Shown: positions 27,390-35,453, counted from the first letter of the stretch. The stretch: DNA of 59,447 nucleotides from Candidatus Melainabacteria bacterium (GCA_016201905.1 JACQBQ010000022.1:1-59447), one strand, 5' to 3'. The notes: generated from the letters alone by a model not told the origin. Numbers and translations are program-made.

Positions 27390-28520
27390 CTAAACTGTTA
27401 TCGGCTCCTTTAAAACATCCCCTATTTTTGCAATGATTTCTTTAGAATGTTTTTGTGGTAAATCAATTGCTTTAAATGCACAAGCACCCACACAAAGTCC
27501 ACATTCTGCACAGCGAGCATCAATTACAATAGCCAGCTGTTTGTATTTAGGATGATCTGTTCTTGGCACCATATAAATAGCTTCATAAGGGCAATCCTTA
27601 GCACATAAAGTACACCCAACACAATTATCCAGTGAAACAGTAGCTGGTGATTTTTGCTCATCAACTATTAAAAATGGTACAAGAAGTAAAATTGCAACTG
27701 CTATAAAAACAATTGTCCAAACAACCATTGCCGGAATATTTGAGAACAATGGGAAAATCCACAAATAAAACCAGTCAACCGGAAACTCTTTTGGAGTTTC
27801 AGTTAAAACAGCAGGTTTACCACTAACTACAGGTATAAGACCTGCTGGAATAATAATTGTAGCCATTAATAGAAGACCTAATCCTAATGGCACATCAGTA
27901 GCTGGTCTTGAGATTCTAAGATAATGAAGCCAGAGTAAATATAAAAGAAAAAATGAAATGCCTACATGTAGGAAAAATGACATAGCCATTGTATAGTGAG
28001 TGATCACTTCGCCATTTATAAATAGCCCTGCAAGTGAAGTACCTACAAGCGGTATAGCTTTTAGCGCATCAGTCATCATTAAAGTTATCATATAAGAACG
28101 CTCATCCCATACGAGAATATAGCCAGTAATGCCAATTACAAACATGCAAAGGAAAAGTGCTACCCCAGAGTACCAGGCAATCCAGCGATATTTTCTATAC
28201 CTGTCTGTAAAATAAACTCTTAGTGCATGCAAAACCACTGTAATCATCATTGCATCTGCAGCATAGCGATGCATACCTCTTACTACACCACCAAAAGGGA
28301 TTTTTGTAGAAATATAATTTACTGAAATATAAGCACTGTCAAGGGTGGGCTGGTAATAAGCAAAAAGCAAAAGACCAGTAACAAACAAGGTCCACATAAA
28401 AAGATTTGGTACAGCACCATGATAGTAAAACGGATTATATTGCTGACTAAAAACTTTGTTTAGCAGCTTCTCAAAAGCTATTGTTAGTACTTGTAATTTG
28501 TCTAGTGTTTTTCTGTACAT
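27390..28520 (-). CDS. Cytochrome b fused to a 2[4Fe-4S] ferredoxin domain
   Basis: Residues about 35-225 are a cytochrome b N-terminal four-helix domain with all four haem ligands at the canonical 14-residue spacing (H84/H98 and H185/H199). Further TM segments follow, with PVDWFYLWIF (about 250-260) in the Qo PEWY-like position. Residues about 296-360 are a dicluster ferredoxin: CVGCTLCAKDCP and CAECGLCVGACA. The fusion links quinone chemistry directly to iron-sulfur electron transfer, unlike an ordinary bc1 cytochrome b. It sits immediately before mvhD. I infer that it exchanges electrons between quinone and MvhD/AprAB. Confidence 0.85.
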   Translation of the reverse strand: MYRKTLDKLQVLTIAFEKLLNKVFSQQYNPFYYHGAVPNLFMWTLFVTGLLLFAYYQPTLDSAYISVNYISTKIPFGGVVRGMHRYAADAMMITVVLHALRVYFTDRYRKYRWIAWYSGVALFLCMFVIGITGYILVWDERSYMITLMMTDALKAIPLVGTSLAGLFINGEVITHYTMAMSFFLHVGISFFLLYLLWLHYLRISRPATDVPLGLGLLLMATIIIPAGLIPVVSGKPAVLTETPKEFPVDWFYLWIFPLFSNIPAMVVWTIVFIAVAILLLVPFLIVDEQKSPATVSLDNCVGCTLCAKDCPYEAIYMVPRTDHPKYKQLAIVIDARCAECGLCVGACAFKAIDLPQKHSKEIIAKIGDVLKEPITV

Positions 28521-28542
28521 AACTCCTCTTTAAAATTCTCAA

Positions 28543-28761
28543 TTACCTCCTTGGTTTCTCCTTTGCCGGGTTTGTCTCTTCATTGTCGGCATTTCTAGTT
28601 AAAACAAGAAATGAAATTGCAGCCATTGTTGCAAATATACCAAAATAAATCGCAAATGTTAGATCCTTATAACTAAGTTCAGATGTTGCTAAAAGATATA
28701 ACATAACAAGTGATCCTGCAGCACTTGCAAATCCAATCAATAATTGAAAAAGGAACATCAT
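28543..28761 (-). CDS. Small two-TM protein of the cytochrome operon, 72 aa
   Basis: Two TM segments (MMFLFQLLIGFASAAGSLVMLYLL and LTFAIYFGIFATMAAISFLVL) are followed by a polar tail (NADNEETNPAKEKPRR). Its ATG overlaps the stop of the preceding 91-residue gene (ATGA), so translation is coupled. It lies between the two cytochrome b genes and is probably an accessory subunit or assembly factor. I recognise no family. Confidence 0.65.
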   Translation of the reverse strand: MMFLFQLLIGFASAAGSLVMLYLLATSELSYKDLTFAIYFGIFATMAAISFLVLTRNADNEETNPAKEKPRR

Positions 28762-29033
28762 TTGTGTATTTTCCTCACAGAGAGCTTACTATATAGCCAT
28801 TCATAGAAACCAAACTTCATTTTTAAATTATCTTTTTTCTTTTCATCTACGTAAATCCAGTAACCCATTAAAAAAAGTGTAAGTAGAAAAACTAAAGCTG
28901 AAACAATAGAAATACCTAGATGAGCAAATGTCATTTCAGATGAAATAAGTCTGCCTGCCTCAAAAAATTCTGACAGTGCAAAAACTGATATAAAAAATAC
29001 AATGAGTCTAAAAGGTTTTATATTTTTCAACAT
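28758..29033 (-). CDS. Small two-TM protein of the cytochrome operon, 91 aa
   Basis: Two TM segments (RLIVFFISVFALSEFFEA; HLGISIVSALVFLLTLFLMGYWIYV) and a basic, aromatic tail (KFGFYEWLYSKLSVRKIHK). It overlaps the end of the upstream cytochrome b by one base (TAATG) and the start of the next gene by four, so all three are translationally coupled. It is probably a structural subunit of the same membrane complex. The family is not recognised. Confidence 0.65.
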   Translation of the reverse strand: MLKNIKPFRLIVFFISVFALSEFFEAGRLISSEMTFAHLGISIVSALVFLLTLFLMGYWIYVDEKKKDNLKMKFGFYEWLYSKLSVRKIHK

Positions 29034-30370
29034 TATGCAGCTTTCTCCTGAGTTTGAACTATCCTCTTCCTAATAAGCAGGTGCCACCCATAAGCAATGG
29101 TGGCTGGAATCATGCAAACTCCTACACCAACTAATTGCTGCTTTACTGTAATCCATCCATTTAATAAAGTTGGGAATGACCAATATAAAACAAAAAGTGG
29201 ACAAGCTACATAAGCTATAAAATCCATAATTGCAACAGGTAATTTTTCAGGTCTTTCAATTTTATGATTAATGTACTGCCATACAACACCAATAGCAATG
29301 ATTATCCAGGTTCCCGTTCTCCATATGGGCGGATCTCTATGAATATTTGCAATATTTGCAATTATTAATCCTGAAAAAACTAAAAATTGAATGAAGCCCA
29401 TTATAGTTACCATTAAAAAAATCGGTCTTTTTGAAAGTCGTGTCTCAGGTCCAAGATCAAAAAATGGAAGAGCAATTACAGTTACAGGCACAAGCACGGT
29501 AAGTGCTGTTGCCCAGACCGGTTCCATATATTTTAAAAATTGATAAAGTGCTAAAAAATACCAGTCAGAAAGAATTGGCAAAGGAGTAACACTGGGATCT
29601 GCTCTATGGCCAATTTGAGCAGGCAAAATAATTGCAGTAATAAATACCATTGCAGTTGGAACAGATGCTAACTTCCAGGAAATATTTAATCTTTTAAATC
29701 CAGTCTTATAAATGTAAAGCTCATAAGCTATGAGTGCAAGCAAAGTAAATGCAGTATGAAATGCATAAAACCTTGTCATCGTTGCTTGTCCAATTGAGCT
29801 ACCACCTAAAAGGATTTGAGAGGTATTAACTCCAATGTGTGTTGGTCCAAGAATATAAAATTGTTCTACGTAAGTAGGGAATGTTGCAAAAACTTTTGTT
29901 GCCCAGAATGCTCTTTGATTCCAGATTAGAAGATAACCAGTTAGACCAGAATACATTCCAAAGAGCAGTGTAATTAAAGCAATGGCTATATTAAATTCAC
30001 GATTTGGTTTATAGTCGCATGCAAGAAACATTCTATAAAGCCTCATCGTTGCTGCAATTATAACTGCATCTGCACCATATTTATGAACCCCTCTGGTAAT
30101 TGCCCCGAAAGGAATTTCTGTTTGTATTTTTACAATTGAATCATATGCTTCGCTAATAGAAGGAATGTAAATTGCCATAAGTAGACAACCAGAAACTATT
30201 GTTACCATCCAAAAGAGCCATACTAATGATCCAAGCGTATACCAGGGATTTGTTTTTGCTTTATCTACATAGTGCTCATCAAAAATATCAATGCCATTAA
30301 TGTGATCAATCACCCATTTTTTGGCGATTTCAAATTGTTGTTTCCCGATTTCTTTTAGTTTATCGATCAT
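29033..30370 (-). CDS. Cytochrome b (bc-type), lacking one pair of haem ligands
   Basis: The 445-residue protein has the full cytochrome b plan (b6 plus subunit-IV-like halves, at least eight TM) and a Qo motif LPILSDWYFLALYQ. In the haem helices the first histidines are present (H96 in RGVHKYGADA; H205 in FYAFHTAF), but the +14 positions are Arg110 and Tyr219 instead of His. By the canonical scheme this keeps the bL pair and loses the bH pair. The start at 30370 has AGG five bases upstream. It follows the Rieske gene, separated by an interspersed repeat. Confidence 0.85.
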   Translation of the reverse strand: MIDKLKEIGKQQFEIAKKWVIDHINGIDIFDEHYVDKAKTNPWYTLGSLVWLFWMVTIVSGCLLMAIYIPSISEAYDSIVKIQTEIPFGAITRGVHKYGADAVIIAATMRLYRMFLACDYKPNREFNIAIALITLLFGMYSGLTGYLLIWNQRAFWATKVFATFPTYVEQFYILGPTHIGVNTSQILLGGSSIGQATMTRFYAFHTAFTLLALIAYELYIYKTGFKRLNISWKLASVPTAMVFITAIILPAQIGHRADPSVTPLPILSDWYFLALYQFLKYMEPVWATALTVLVPVTVIALPFFDLGPETRLSKRPIFLMVTIMGFIQFLVFSGLIIANIANIHRDPPIWRTGTWIIIAIGVVWQYINHKIERPEKLPVAIMDFIAYVACPLFVLYWSFPTLLNGWITVKQQLVGVGVCMIPATIAYGWHLLIRKRIVQTQEKAA

Positions 30371-30382
30371 GATTACCTATTT

Positions 30383-30494
30383 GTGTCATTGCGAGCCGAA
30401 CAAAGTGAGGCGTGGCAATCCGTTTTTGAGATTGCTTCGCTCGGCCTCGTCTCCGACGAGTCGGAGCGGGTCGCTAACGCTCCTCGCAATGACG
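30383..30494. repeat. Long palindromic repeat inside the Rieske-cytochrome b operon
   Basis: It opens TGTCATTGCGAGCCG, contains GAGATTGCTTCGCTCGG and the inner stem CTCCGACGAGTCGGAG, and closes CGCTCCTCGCAATGAC. It fills most of the 130-base space between the Rieske and cytochrome b genes, so it will be transcribed as a large stem within the operon mRNA. Confidence 0.8.
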
Positions 30495-30506
30495 CTAAAC
30501 ATCATA

Positions 30507-31073
30507 TTATGCTACTCCTCCTGTTTCAAGATCAGTTATAACCAACTGATTATTTTCAACCTTGTAAACAAACTTCCTTGGTGGCCTTGGTGCCGGACCA
30601 GAAACTACTTTTCCTTCTTTTTGAATATCAAAAACGCTTAAGTGGCATGGACATGCAAAAACCGGTCCATCTGGGCGATAGTTATAACCTTTAGCTACAT
30701 CATCAGGGTTTGGGACAAAATTAAACACACAACCTAAATGTGGACATATTCTGCTATAAACTGCAAAATCTCCACTTGGAAGTTTTATAGCAAAACCTGG
30801 AATATCTCTGATTTGTGTACCGATAGCTGTATATTCTTTGTTTACCTGTATAAAATTAAATGCCTGAGCATCAAATGGTTTTGTGAACAAAGAGAGATCA
30901 AATATTACAGGTTTTACAGATTTTGGCAGATCAGGACCTTGCATATAATTTAGAGGTTTAATCGTTGGCTTTAAAAACCTCATAAAAGGTGACAACGCTG
31001 CAAGTAATGTCCCCAGGACTGGAACAGCTAAAAACCCTTTTAATAAATCCCGTCTTGTTGTCTCCATATCCAT
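30507..31073 (-). CDS. Rieske iron-sulfur protein
   Basis: The product has a twin-arginine-like N-terminus (TTRRDLLKGFL) with one TM anchor, then the Rieske fold with ligands CPHLGC and CPCHLSVFD, and the Pro-rich loop SGPAPRPP. It takes electrons from quinol at the Qo site and gives them to cytochrome c. The ATG at 31073 (188 residues) is preferred because AAGAGG lies 11-12 bases upstream; an upstream GTG would overlap that SD. Position between dihaem cytochrome c and cytochrome b marks a bc-type complex. Confidence 0.9.
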   Translation of the reverse strand: MDMETTRRDLLKGFLAVPVLGTLLAALSPFMRFLKPTIKPLNYMQGPDLPKSVKPVIFDLSLFTKPFDAQAFNFIQVNKEYTAIGTQIRDIPGFAIKLPSGDFAVYSRICPHLGCVFNFVPNPDDVAKGYNYRPDGPVFACPCHLSVFDIQKEGKVVSGPAPRPPRKFVYKVENNQLVITDLETGGVA

Positions 31074-31097
31074 AATTATTATCACCTCTTAATTTTA

Positions 31098-31910
31098 TTA
31101 TTTATCCTTCTCTGTATTTTCTTCTTCTTTCTTACTTTCTTTTGCTTCAAACAATTCTTTTTCTCTTAAAATATCCTTTTCAGTGCTGTAACCAAACTGT
31201 CTAATAAACTTAACAAGCTCCCATCTGAACTTTTCATCAAACTCAAAATGCTTATCCTTATCAACCCTTCCTGCCCATGGCGGCATTGCAGTCCAGGGTA
31301 TTCCATTAGAAACTTCATCAAAAAGTTTCTCATCTGTTTTTTCATAAAGCCTGTCAAACTGATTAAAGTTTGCTGGGGGTGGATTTAAAAAGTAATGAAT
31401 TGGACCATCAGCAAATCCTCTTGTACCATGACAAACCGCACAGTTTGAACCAAACTTGACTTTTACATCTTCAACATCCTTTGGCAAACCAAAAAGTGTA
31501 TAACGGACATACATCACTATGTCCCATCTTTCTTGTCTGGTTAATTTTTCTCTAAATGACTCATGCTTATCATCATTAGTAATCACTTTAAATAATTGAG
31601 ATGGTGGAACACTGTTTATATATTTCAGAGTAAACTCATTTTTATTTGCTTCACTTCCAAAACTATGGCAAGCTGAACAGTTCTGGGTAAATAACTGCTT
31701 CCCTTCTACTACAGATGGGTCCTTCGTAGGGTATGCAAAATCTTCTTTAGTAGCTTTTTCATTAATTAATGGTTTCTTCTCAGAAGGCAAGTTAACTTTT
31801 TTCAAATTCAAGGTCGATTGGCAGGCAGAAATTAGAAATCCAATTAGCACAATGCACATGACAAGTGTTACTGTCTTTAATATTTCTGCTATTTGTTTTT
31901 TATCACTCAT
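31098..31910 (-). CDS. Dihaem cytochrome c lipoprotein
   Basis: The N-terminus is a lipoprotein signal peptide (VTLVMCIVLIGFLISAC, lipobox LISAC). Two c-type haem motifs follow, CSACH and CAVCH, each in a cytochrome c fold with likely Met ligands downstream (MPPWAGR). A charged tail ends the protein (KESKKEEENTEKDK). The ATG at 31910 (270 residues) is preferred over the upstream TTG. Its place next to the Rieske gene suggests it replaces cytochrome c1/f and passes electrons to the cbb3 oxidase. Confidence 0.85.
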   Translation of the reverse strand: MSDKKQIAEILKTVTLVMCIVLIGFLISACQSTLNLKKVNLPSEKKPLINEKATKEDFAYPTKDPSVVEGKQLFTQNCSACHSFGSEANKNEFTLKYINSVPPSQLFKVITNDDKHESFREKLTRQERWDIVMYVRYTLFGLPKDVEDVKVKFGSNCAVCHGTRGFADGPIHYFLNPPPANFNQFDRLYEKTDEKLFDEVSNGIPWTAMPPWAGRVDKDKHFEFDEKFRWELVKFIRQFGYSTEKDILREKELFEAKESKKEEENTEKDK

Positions 31911-31933
31911 TTTCTTTCTAACTACCCTCAATC

Positions 31934-31960
31934 TAGGCAGGTCTTGACCTGCCTCTACAG
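31934..31960. repeat. 27-bp stem repeat after the 58-aa TM gene
   Basis: The arms AGGCAGGTC/GACCTGCCT followed by CTACAG end one base before the stop codon at 31962. Same family as the copies at 26.9 and 27.4 kb. Confidence 0.7.
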
Positions 31961-31961
31961 T

Positions 31962-32138
31962 TTAATATCCAAAAAACGGTACCCATGAAATTAAAGCCCA
32001 AAGAAAAACTAAAAAGAATAAGACTAGTAAAAAAAGAGGTGGCTTATGTTCTCCCATCCGATATTCTTCTGGTTTTGTAACTTGAGGAACTTGACAAAGC
32101 GGTTCATATTCGTGTTTTTGTCCTACGTTATCAGCCAT
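31962..32138 (-). CDS. 58-aa single-TM protein of the oxidase operon
   Basis: A soluble, acidic head (MADNVGQKHEYEPLCQVPQV) precedes one TM segment (FLLVLFFLVFLWALISWVPFF) at the C-terminus. The ATG at 32138 is chosen because AAGGAGG lies nine bases upstream; it overlaps the end of the ccoS-like gene by eight bases. It could serve as a membrane anchor or CcoP-like N-terminal piece, but similarity is too low to name it. Confidence 0.65.
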   Translation of the reverse strand: MADNVGQKHEYEPLCQVPQVTKPEEYRMGEHKPPLFLLVLFFLVFLWALISWVPFFGY

Positions 32139-32337
32139 TGTTATGAACCTCCTTCTTTGGACTATCTTCCAACATATCAAACTTGCTTGTTTCCAGATCT
32201 TTCATTTGACCTGATCTCATAGCCCAGATAAAAAATACCAGCGCAACCAGAAAATAAACTGTGCATAGCCAGGCAAACATGCCAAGACCAGGTCTTGTAA
32301 TTAAATCATGGATTACTTCTTGTGGTGTTACGTTCAT
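32131..32337 (-). CDS. ccoS: CcoS-like cbb3 oxidase maturation protein
   Basis: The 68-residue protein has one TM segment (MFAWLCTVYFLVALVFFIWA) followed by MRSGQMKDLETSKFDMLEDS, close to the CcoS hallmark W-A-x-RSGQ-x-DDLE-x-x-x-x-x-IL-x-DD. CcoS helps insert haem and copper in cbb3 oxidase. It usually sits in a separate ccoGHIS cluster; here it is directly after ccoO. The N-terminal 20 residues are longer than usual. A CcoQ role is the alternative. Confidence 0.65.
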   Translation of the reverse strand: MNVTPQEVIHDLITRPGLGMFAWLCTVYFLVALVFFIWAMRSGQMKDLETSKFDMLEDSPKKEVHNNG

Positions 32338-32344
32338 TTTTTAT

Positions 32345-33301
32345 TTAGTGCCCTCCTCCGGCACCTGGTGGTGGACCTTTTGTTTCAATAATCATTGCAG
32401 GCTTCTGGGAATTTAATTCTGCTGCTGAGATTTTTTGTTGCTCATTCCATCTTTCAGGATCCAGCGTCTCATATGCTTTTGGATAAACCTCATTTTCTCT
32501 TGGCAGTGTTTTTAAGAAAGCTACTAAATACCATCTTTGTTCCTCAGTTAATAACTTCCCCCACTGCGGCATTCTTGTCCCTGGTACACCTTCAGTAATT
32601 CTCCAGAACCATGTCACATCATCATAATCTTTAAAAAATGGTCTTGAAAAGTTCGCTGGTTTTTTAGCAATGGCTATAGCATTTGGTCCATTGCCTAATC
32701 CATGAGTACCATGGCAGGTAGCACAGTTTTGTTGAAATATTCCGCGACCAGCATTTGCAGCAGCTGAGCTGTCTACATTAACTTTTCTTTTTTCTAGAAC
32801 TTTTTCAAGTTCATCAGGGTGGTAAATGCGATTGTACTTAACAATTCTTTTTTTACCTAAAGACTGAACATAAGCAACAAGCGCTTTCATCTCTTCATCT
32901 TTCAGGTAAACAAACGGTGGCATAACTGAGCCTGGTGTTGTAGTTCGTGGATTTTTAAAGTGAGCAATATGCCATGCATCAGGATGCTTACCACCTTCAT
33001 TTGATAAATCCGGACCAGTTCTAATCGTGCCAAGAACATTTGGTGTCTCATATACATAGTCACCTGCCATAACAAGTGGTCCAAAATCCCTGTCCTGTGG
33101 TCTTACAAACTGACTGTGGCAATAAACGCAGCCTTCTCTCAGATAAATCTTTCTACCTTTTGCTTCAAGAGGCGTGTACTTAACTGCAAACTCTGATGGA
33201 GCAGGTTTAAAAATAAAATTTGGCAAAAGTACAGTAGAAAAAATGATCATGCTAAATGAAAGTAAAACAACAATGCCAGGAAGTAAATAATTCTTATTCA
33301 T
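32345..33301 (-). CDS. ccoO: CcoO-type monohaem subunit fused to a second cytochrome c domain
   Basis: After one TM anchor (about 5-28), residues 45-165 follow CcoO: GRKIYLREGCVYCHSQFVRPQDRDFGP and GTIRTGPDLSNEG...HIAHFKNPR. A second cytochrome c domain (about 195-290) follows with CATCHGTHGLGNGPNA and GTRMPQWGKLLTEEQRWYLVAFL, of the kind normally found in CcoP. So one 318-residue protein carries two c haems. No separate ccoP is seen in the operon. Confidence 0.85.
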   Translation of the reverse strand: MNKNYLLPGIVVLLSFSMIIFSTVLLPNFIFKPAPSEFAVKYTPLEAKGRKIYLREGCVYCHSQFVRPQDRDFGPLVMAGDYVYETPNVLGTIRTGPDLSNEGGKHPDAWHIAHFKNPRTTTPGSVMPPFVYLKDEEMKALVAYVQSLGKKRIVKYNRIYHPDELEKVLEKRKVNVDSSAAANAGRGIFQQNCATCHGTHGLGNGPNAIAIAKKPANFSRPFFKDYDDVTWFWRITEGVPGTRMPQWGKLLTEEQRWYLVAFLKTLPRENEVYPKAYETLDPERWNEQQKISAAELNSQKPAMIIETKGPPPGAGGGH

Positions 33302-33334
33302 TTTTTACTTAGCGATTTTTCCGCCTCCCTTGCT

Positions 33335-34717
33335 CTAGCTTTTTGCTGGTGCCATTGCTGGTTCAACATCTGGTGAATCCAAAGGCTTAACAGCACGCAT
33401 TGTCTGAATTACATTTAAAAGAAATAAAACATTTCCAAACCACATTAAGCTTCCACCCATAGCACGTAAGATCCAGTAAGGAACCATTTCAATTCCCCAT
33501 TGGTTTACCGGGATGCCGGCATGCCAGCCAGCTGACTGAACTAATCCACCAATTGTCATGGATGAAAAGAAAATAAGAAATCCAATCAATGTAAGCCAGT
33601 AATGTGCTCTTGCTAAACCTACGCTGTAAAACTGCCTGTTTAAAATTCTTGGTAAAATATAATAAATAGCACCAAAATCAAAAAAAGTAAAAGTGCCAAG
33701 AAGCGCTACGTGTGCATGTCCAACCACCCATTGTGTAAAGTGAAGGTACCAGTTAATAGACCTTGTCGCTTGGAAAGGCCCTTGAATACAAGTAATAAAG
33801 TAAAAGAAAGCTCCTGTTAAAACAAAACGCAATGGCAAATTATTTGCAAGCTGCCACCAGTTCCCTTTCATTGTCATAAAAAAGTTGGTCAGAACAGTAA
33901 TAACCGGAATAACAAGAGCTACACTAAAAACTACTGCAAGTGCTTTTAACCACTCAGGCACAGGCGACTGCAAAATATGATGGGTACCGGTCGGTGCATA
34001 GAAAAATGCTATGGTCCAAAAGCCAAGCATTGAAAGGCTGTGACTCCAAAGTGGACGTCCGCTAAGCTTTGGAATCATATAGTATGCAATACCAACCCCA
34101 AGGGTTGTAAACCACATTCCTAAAATATTGTGTCCATAAAACCAGTTTACAATTCCATCATTCAATCCTTCTAATCTAACAAATGTTCTATTACCAATAA
34201 AATAAACTAGTGGCATCCAGAAAAAAGTACCAAGAATATACCAAAGACTGACATATAACTTTTTAACAGTTCTGGTTATTGCAGTCATATAAACAACATA
34301 TGAAAGTGTAAGCAGTCCAGTTAAAACCATTACATCTATTGGAACTGGGAACTCTGCATATTCGCGGCCTTCAGAGTAGCCATTTACAAGGCAAAGAATT
34401 CCACCAAAAATTGCAAGGTTCCAAACCAGGCAAACAAAGTTAGCAAGCTTTTCATTAAAAAGTTTTGAGCGGGTAAGCGTGGGCACTATATAAAGAACTA
34501 TTCCAATATTTGCCATTGAAAGCCAGCCAAAAGCTACAGTGTTTACGTGGGCTGGTCTTATCCGAGAAAATGTTAACCATGGAACGCCAGTACTTAAATC
34601 AGGAGCTGTAAACTCAATAGCCCCAGTTAAACCTAATGTCATTCCTATTACAAGCCAGAATACTGCTGTAACAATAAAATTCCTACTTGCTGAATTTTCT
34701 TTATCTGAAAAAAACAT
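33335..34717 (-). CDS. ccoN: cbb3-type cytochrome c oxidase subunit I
   Basis: The 460-residue polytopic protein has about 12 TM segments and the cbb3 metal ligands: RPAHVNTVAFGWL (haem b), NWFYGHNILGMWFT (CuB His), PTGTHHILQSPVP (CuB His-His), and WVVGHAHVALLGTF (two haem His). It reduces oxygen and pumps protons at the membrane. It is the first gene of the long minus-strand run. No strong SD is visible. The upstream 216 bases hold its promoter and then the end of the small TM cassette. Confidence 0.95.
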   Translation of the reverse strand: MFFSDKENSASRNFIVTAVFWLVIGMTLGLTGAIEFTAPDLSTGVPWLTFSRIRPAHVNTVAFGWLSMANIGIVLYIVPTLTRSKLFNEKLANFVCLVWNLAIFGGILCLVNGYSEGREYAEFPVPIDVMVLTGLLTLSYVVYMTAITRTVKKLYVSLWYILGTFFWMPLVYFIGNRTFVRLEGLNDGIVNWFYGHNILGMWFTTLGVGIAYYMIPKLSGRPLWSHSLSMLGFWTIAFFYAPTGTHHILQSPVPEWLKALAVVFSVALVIPVITVLTNFFMTMKGNWWQLANNLPLRFVLTGAFFYFITCIQGPFQATRSINWYLHFTQWVVGHAHVALLGTFTFFDFGAIYYILPRILNRQFYSVGLARAHYWLTLIGFLIFFSSMTIGGLVQSAGWHAGIPVNQWGIEMVPYWILRAMGGSLMWFGNVLFLLNVIQTMRAVKPLDSPDVEPAMAPAKS

Positions 34718-34933
34718 TTTGTTTCCAATTACATGATAATTGTATTAAATATTTGAAAAAATCAACTATTGATTATTTCTTTCTTTATAAAAAAAATATT
34801 GAAATTAATTCGCATCAAGTAAATGAAGAATTATTATAAATAAAACCTATAAATAAGCAGTCAATATGTAATGTTCACCAGTTTTAAGTTATAAGAAAAT
34901 TGCAGAATTAGCTCAATGCTCAATTAAAATAAT

Positions 34934-35065
34934 CTATCCGGTTTTTTTATTGTGTCTTTCTTTTGATTTCTTTTCCATGGAGTAAAACATATACCAAAGA
35001 CCACCTAGTAAAAGTGAAACTGAAAAAAGTGTAAACAGTAGCCCTATTATTTCATTTTGATTCAT
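34934..35065 (-). CDS. 43-aa single-TM basic-tail protein (cassette 1, third gene)
   Basis: A short head (MNQNEIIG), one TM helix (LLFTLFSVSLLLGGLWYMFY) and a basic tail (MEKKSKERHNKKTG). It overlaps the preceding 39-residue gene by 14 bases in another frame, implying coupled translation. The two neighbours share the TGGAAAAGAAATCAAAAGA stretch and the EKKSK tail, so they arose by tandem duplication. It is too short for usual ORF finding. The function is unknown. Confidence 0.6.
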   Translation of the reverse strand: MNQNEIIGLLFTLFSVSLLLGGLWYMFYSMEKKSKERHNKKTG

Positions 35066-35171
35066 CTTTTGATTTCTTTTCCAGTGAAAACTTTAAATAA
35101 AAAAGGCTTCCGATAAGAATGCCACATACTGATAATGAAGCAAGTAAATTTAAAAAAAAGTTGGGTTCCAC
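35052..35171 (-). CDS. 39-aa single-TM basic-tail protein (cassette 1, second gene)
   Basis: It starts at GTG with GGGAG seven bases upstream, four bases after the stop of the 69-residue gene. The product is one TM helix (FFLNLLASLSVCGILIGSLFYL) with a tail KFSLEKKSKDESK. The same gene order, two-TM protein then single-TM protein, is found at 51 and 58 kb. The function is unknown. Confidence 0.6.
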   Translation of the reverse strand: MEPNFFLNLLASLSVCGILIGSLFYLKFSLEKKSKDESK

Positions 35172-35175
35172 TTAA

Positions 35176-35385
35176 TTACTCCCTTATTTCTTCAAAGCCT
35201 ATTTGAATGAACATTATACCAACAAATAGCAATAAAACTGCTCCAATGAAATTAATAAGAAATTGACCAGAAAATTTTATACCCATACTCAGTAACTCCA
35301 AGGCTAATTTCCCAAATGGAGTCATTAAGGCTATACCTAATATCTTAAATACCTCAGCTCTATATTTCTGTTCTTCTGAAACCAT
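35176..35385 (-). CDS. Two-TM MV(S/T)EEQK-family protein (cassette 1, first gene), 69 aa
   Basis: It opens MVSEEQKYRAEVFKILGIALMTPFGK, then has a second TM helix (FLINFIGAVLLLFVGIMFIQIGF) and a short acidic end. Paralogues at 51.0 and 58.4 kb share MV(S/T)E(E/K)QK(Y/F), a G in the first helix and a P-x-G turn. An operator-like palindrome ATGTAACC-AAG-GGTTACAT lies 69 bases upstream of the start. There is no SD before the ATG, as with its paralogues. The family is not recognised. Confidence 0.65.
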   Translation of the reverse strand: MVSEEQKYRAEVFKILGIALMTPFGKLALELLSMGIKFSGQFLINFIGAVLLLFVGIMFIQIGFEEIRE

Positions 35386-35453
35386 AACACATAAAAAAGC
35401 TAGCAGTAACCATATTAAAAATTAATAGGGAGATCTCTGTATTTCAAGAGAAT

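Noticed and set aside
34761-34773. ATCAACTATTGAT upstream of ccoN as an FNR/Crp box
   Set aside because: Arms are in the reverse order to TTGAT-N4-ATCAA and the spacing is wrong, so it is not an FNR site.
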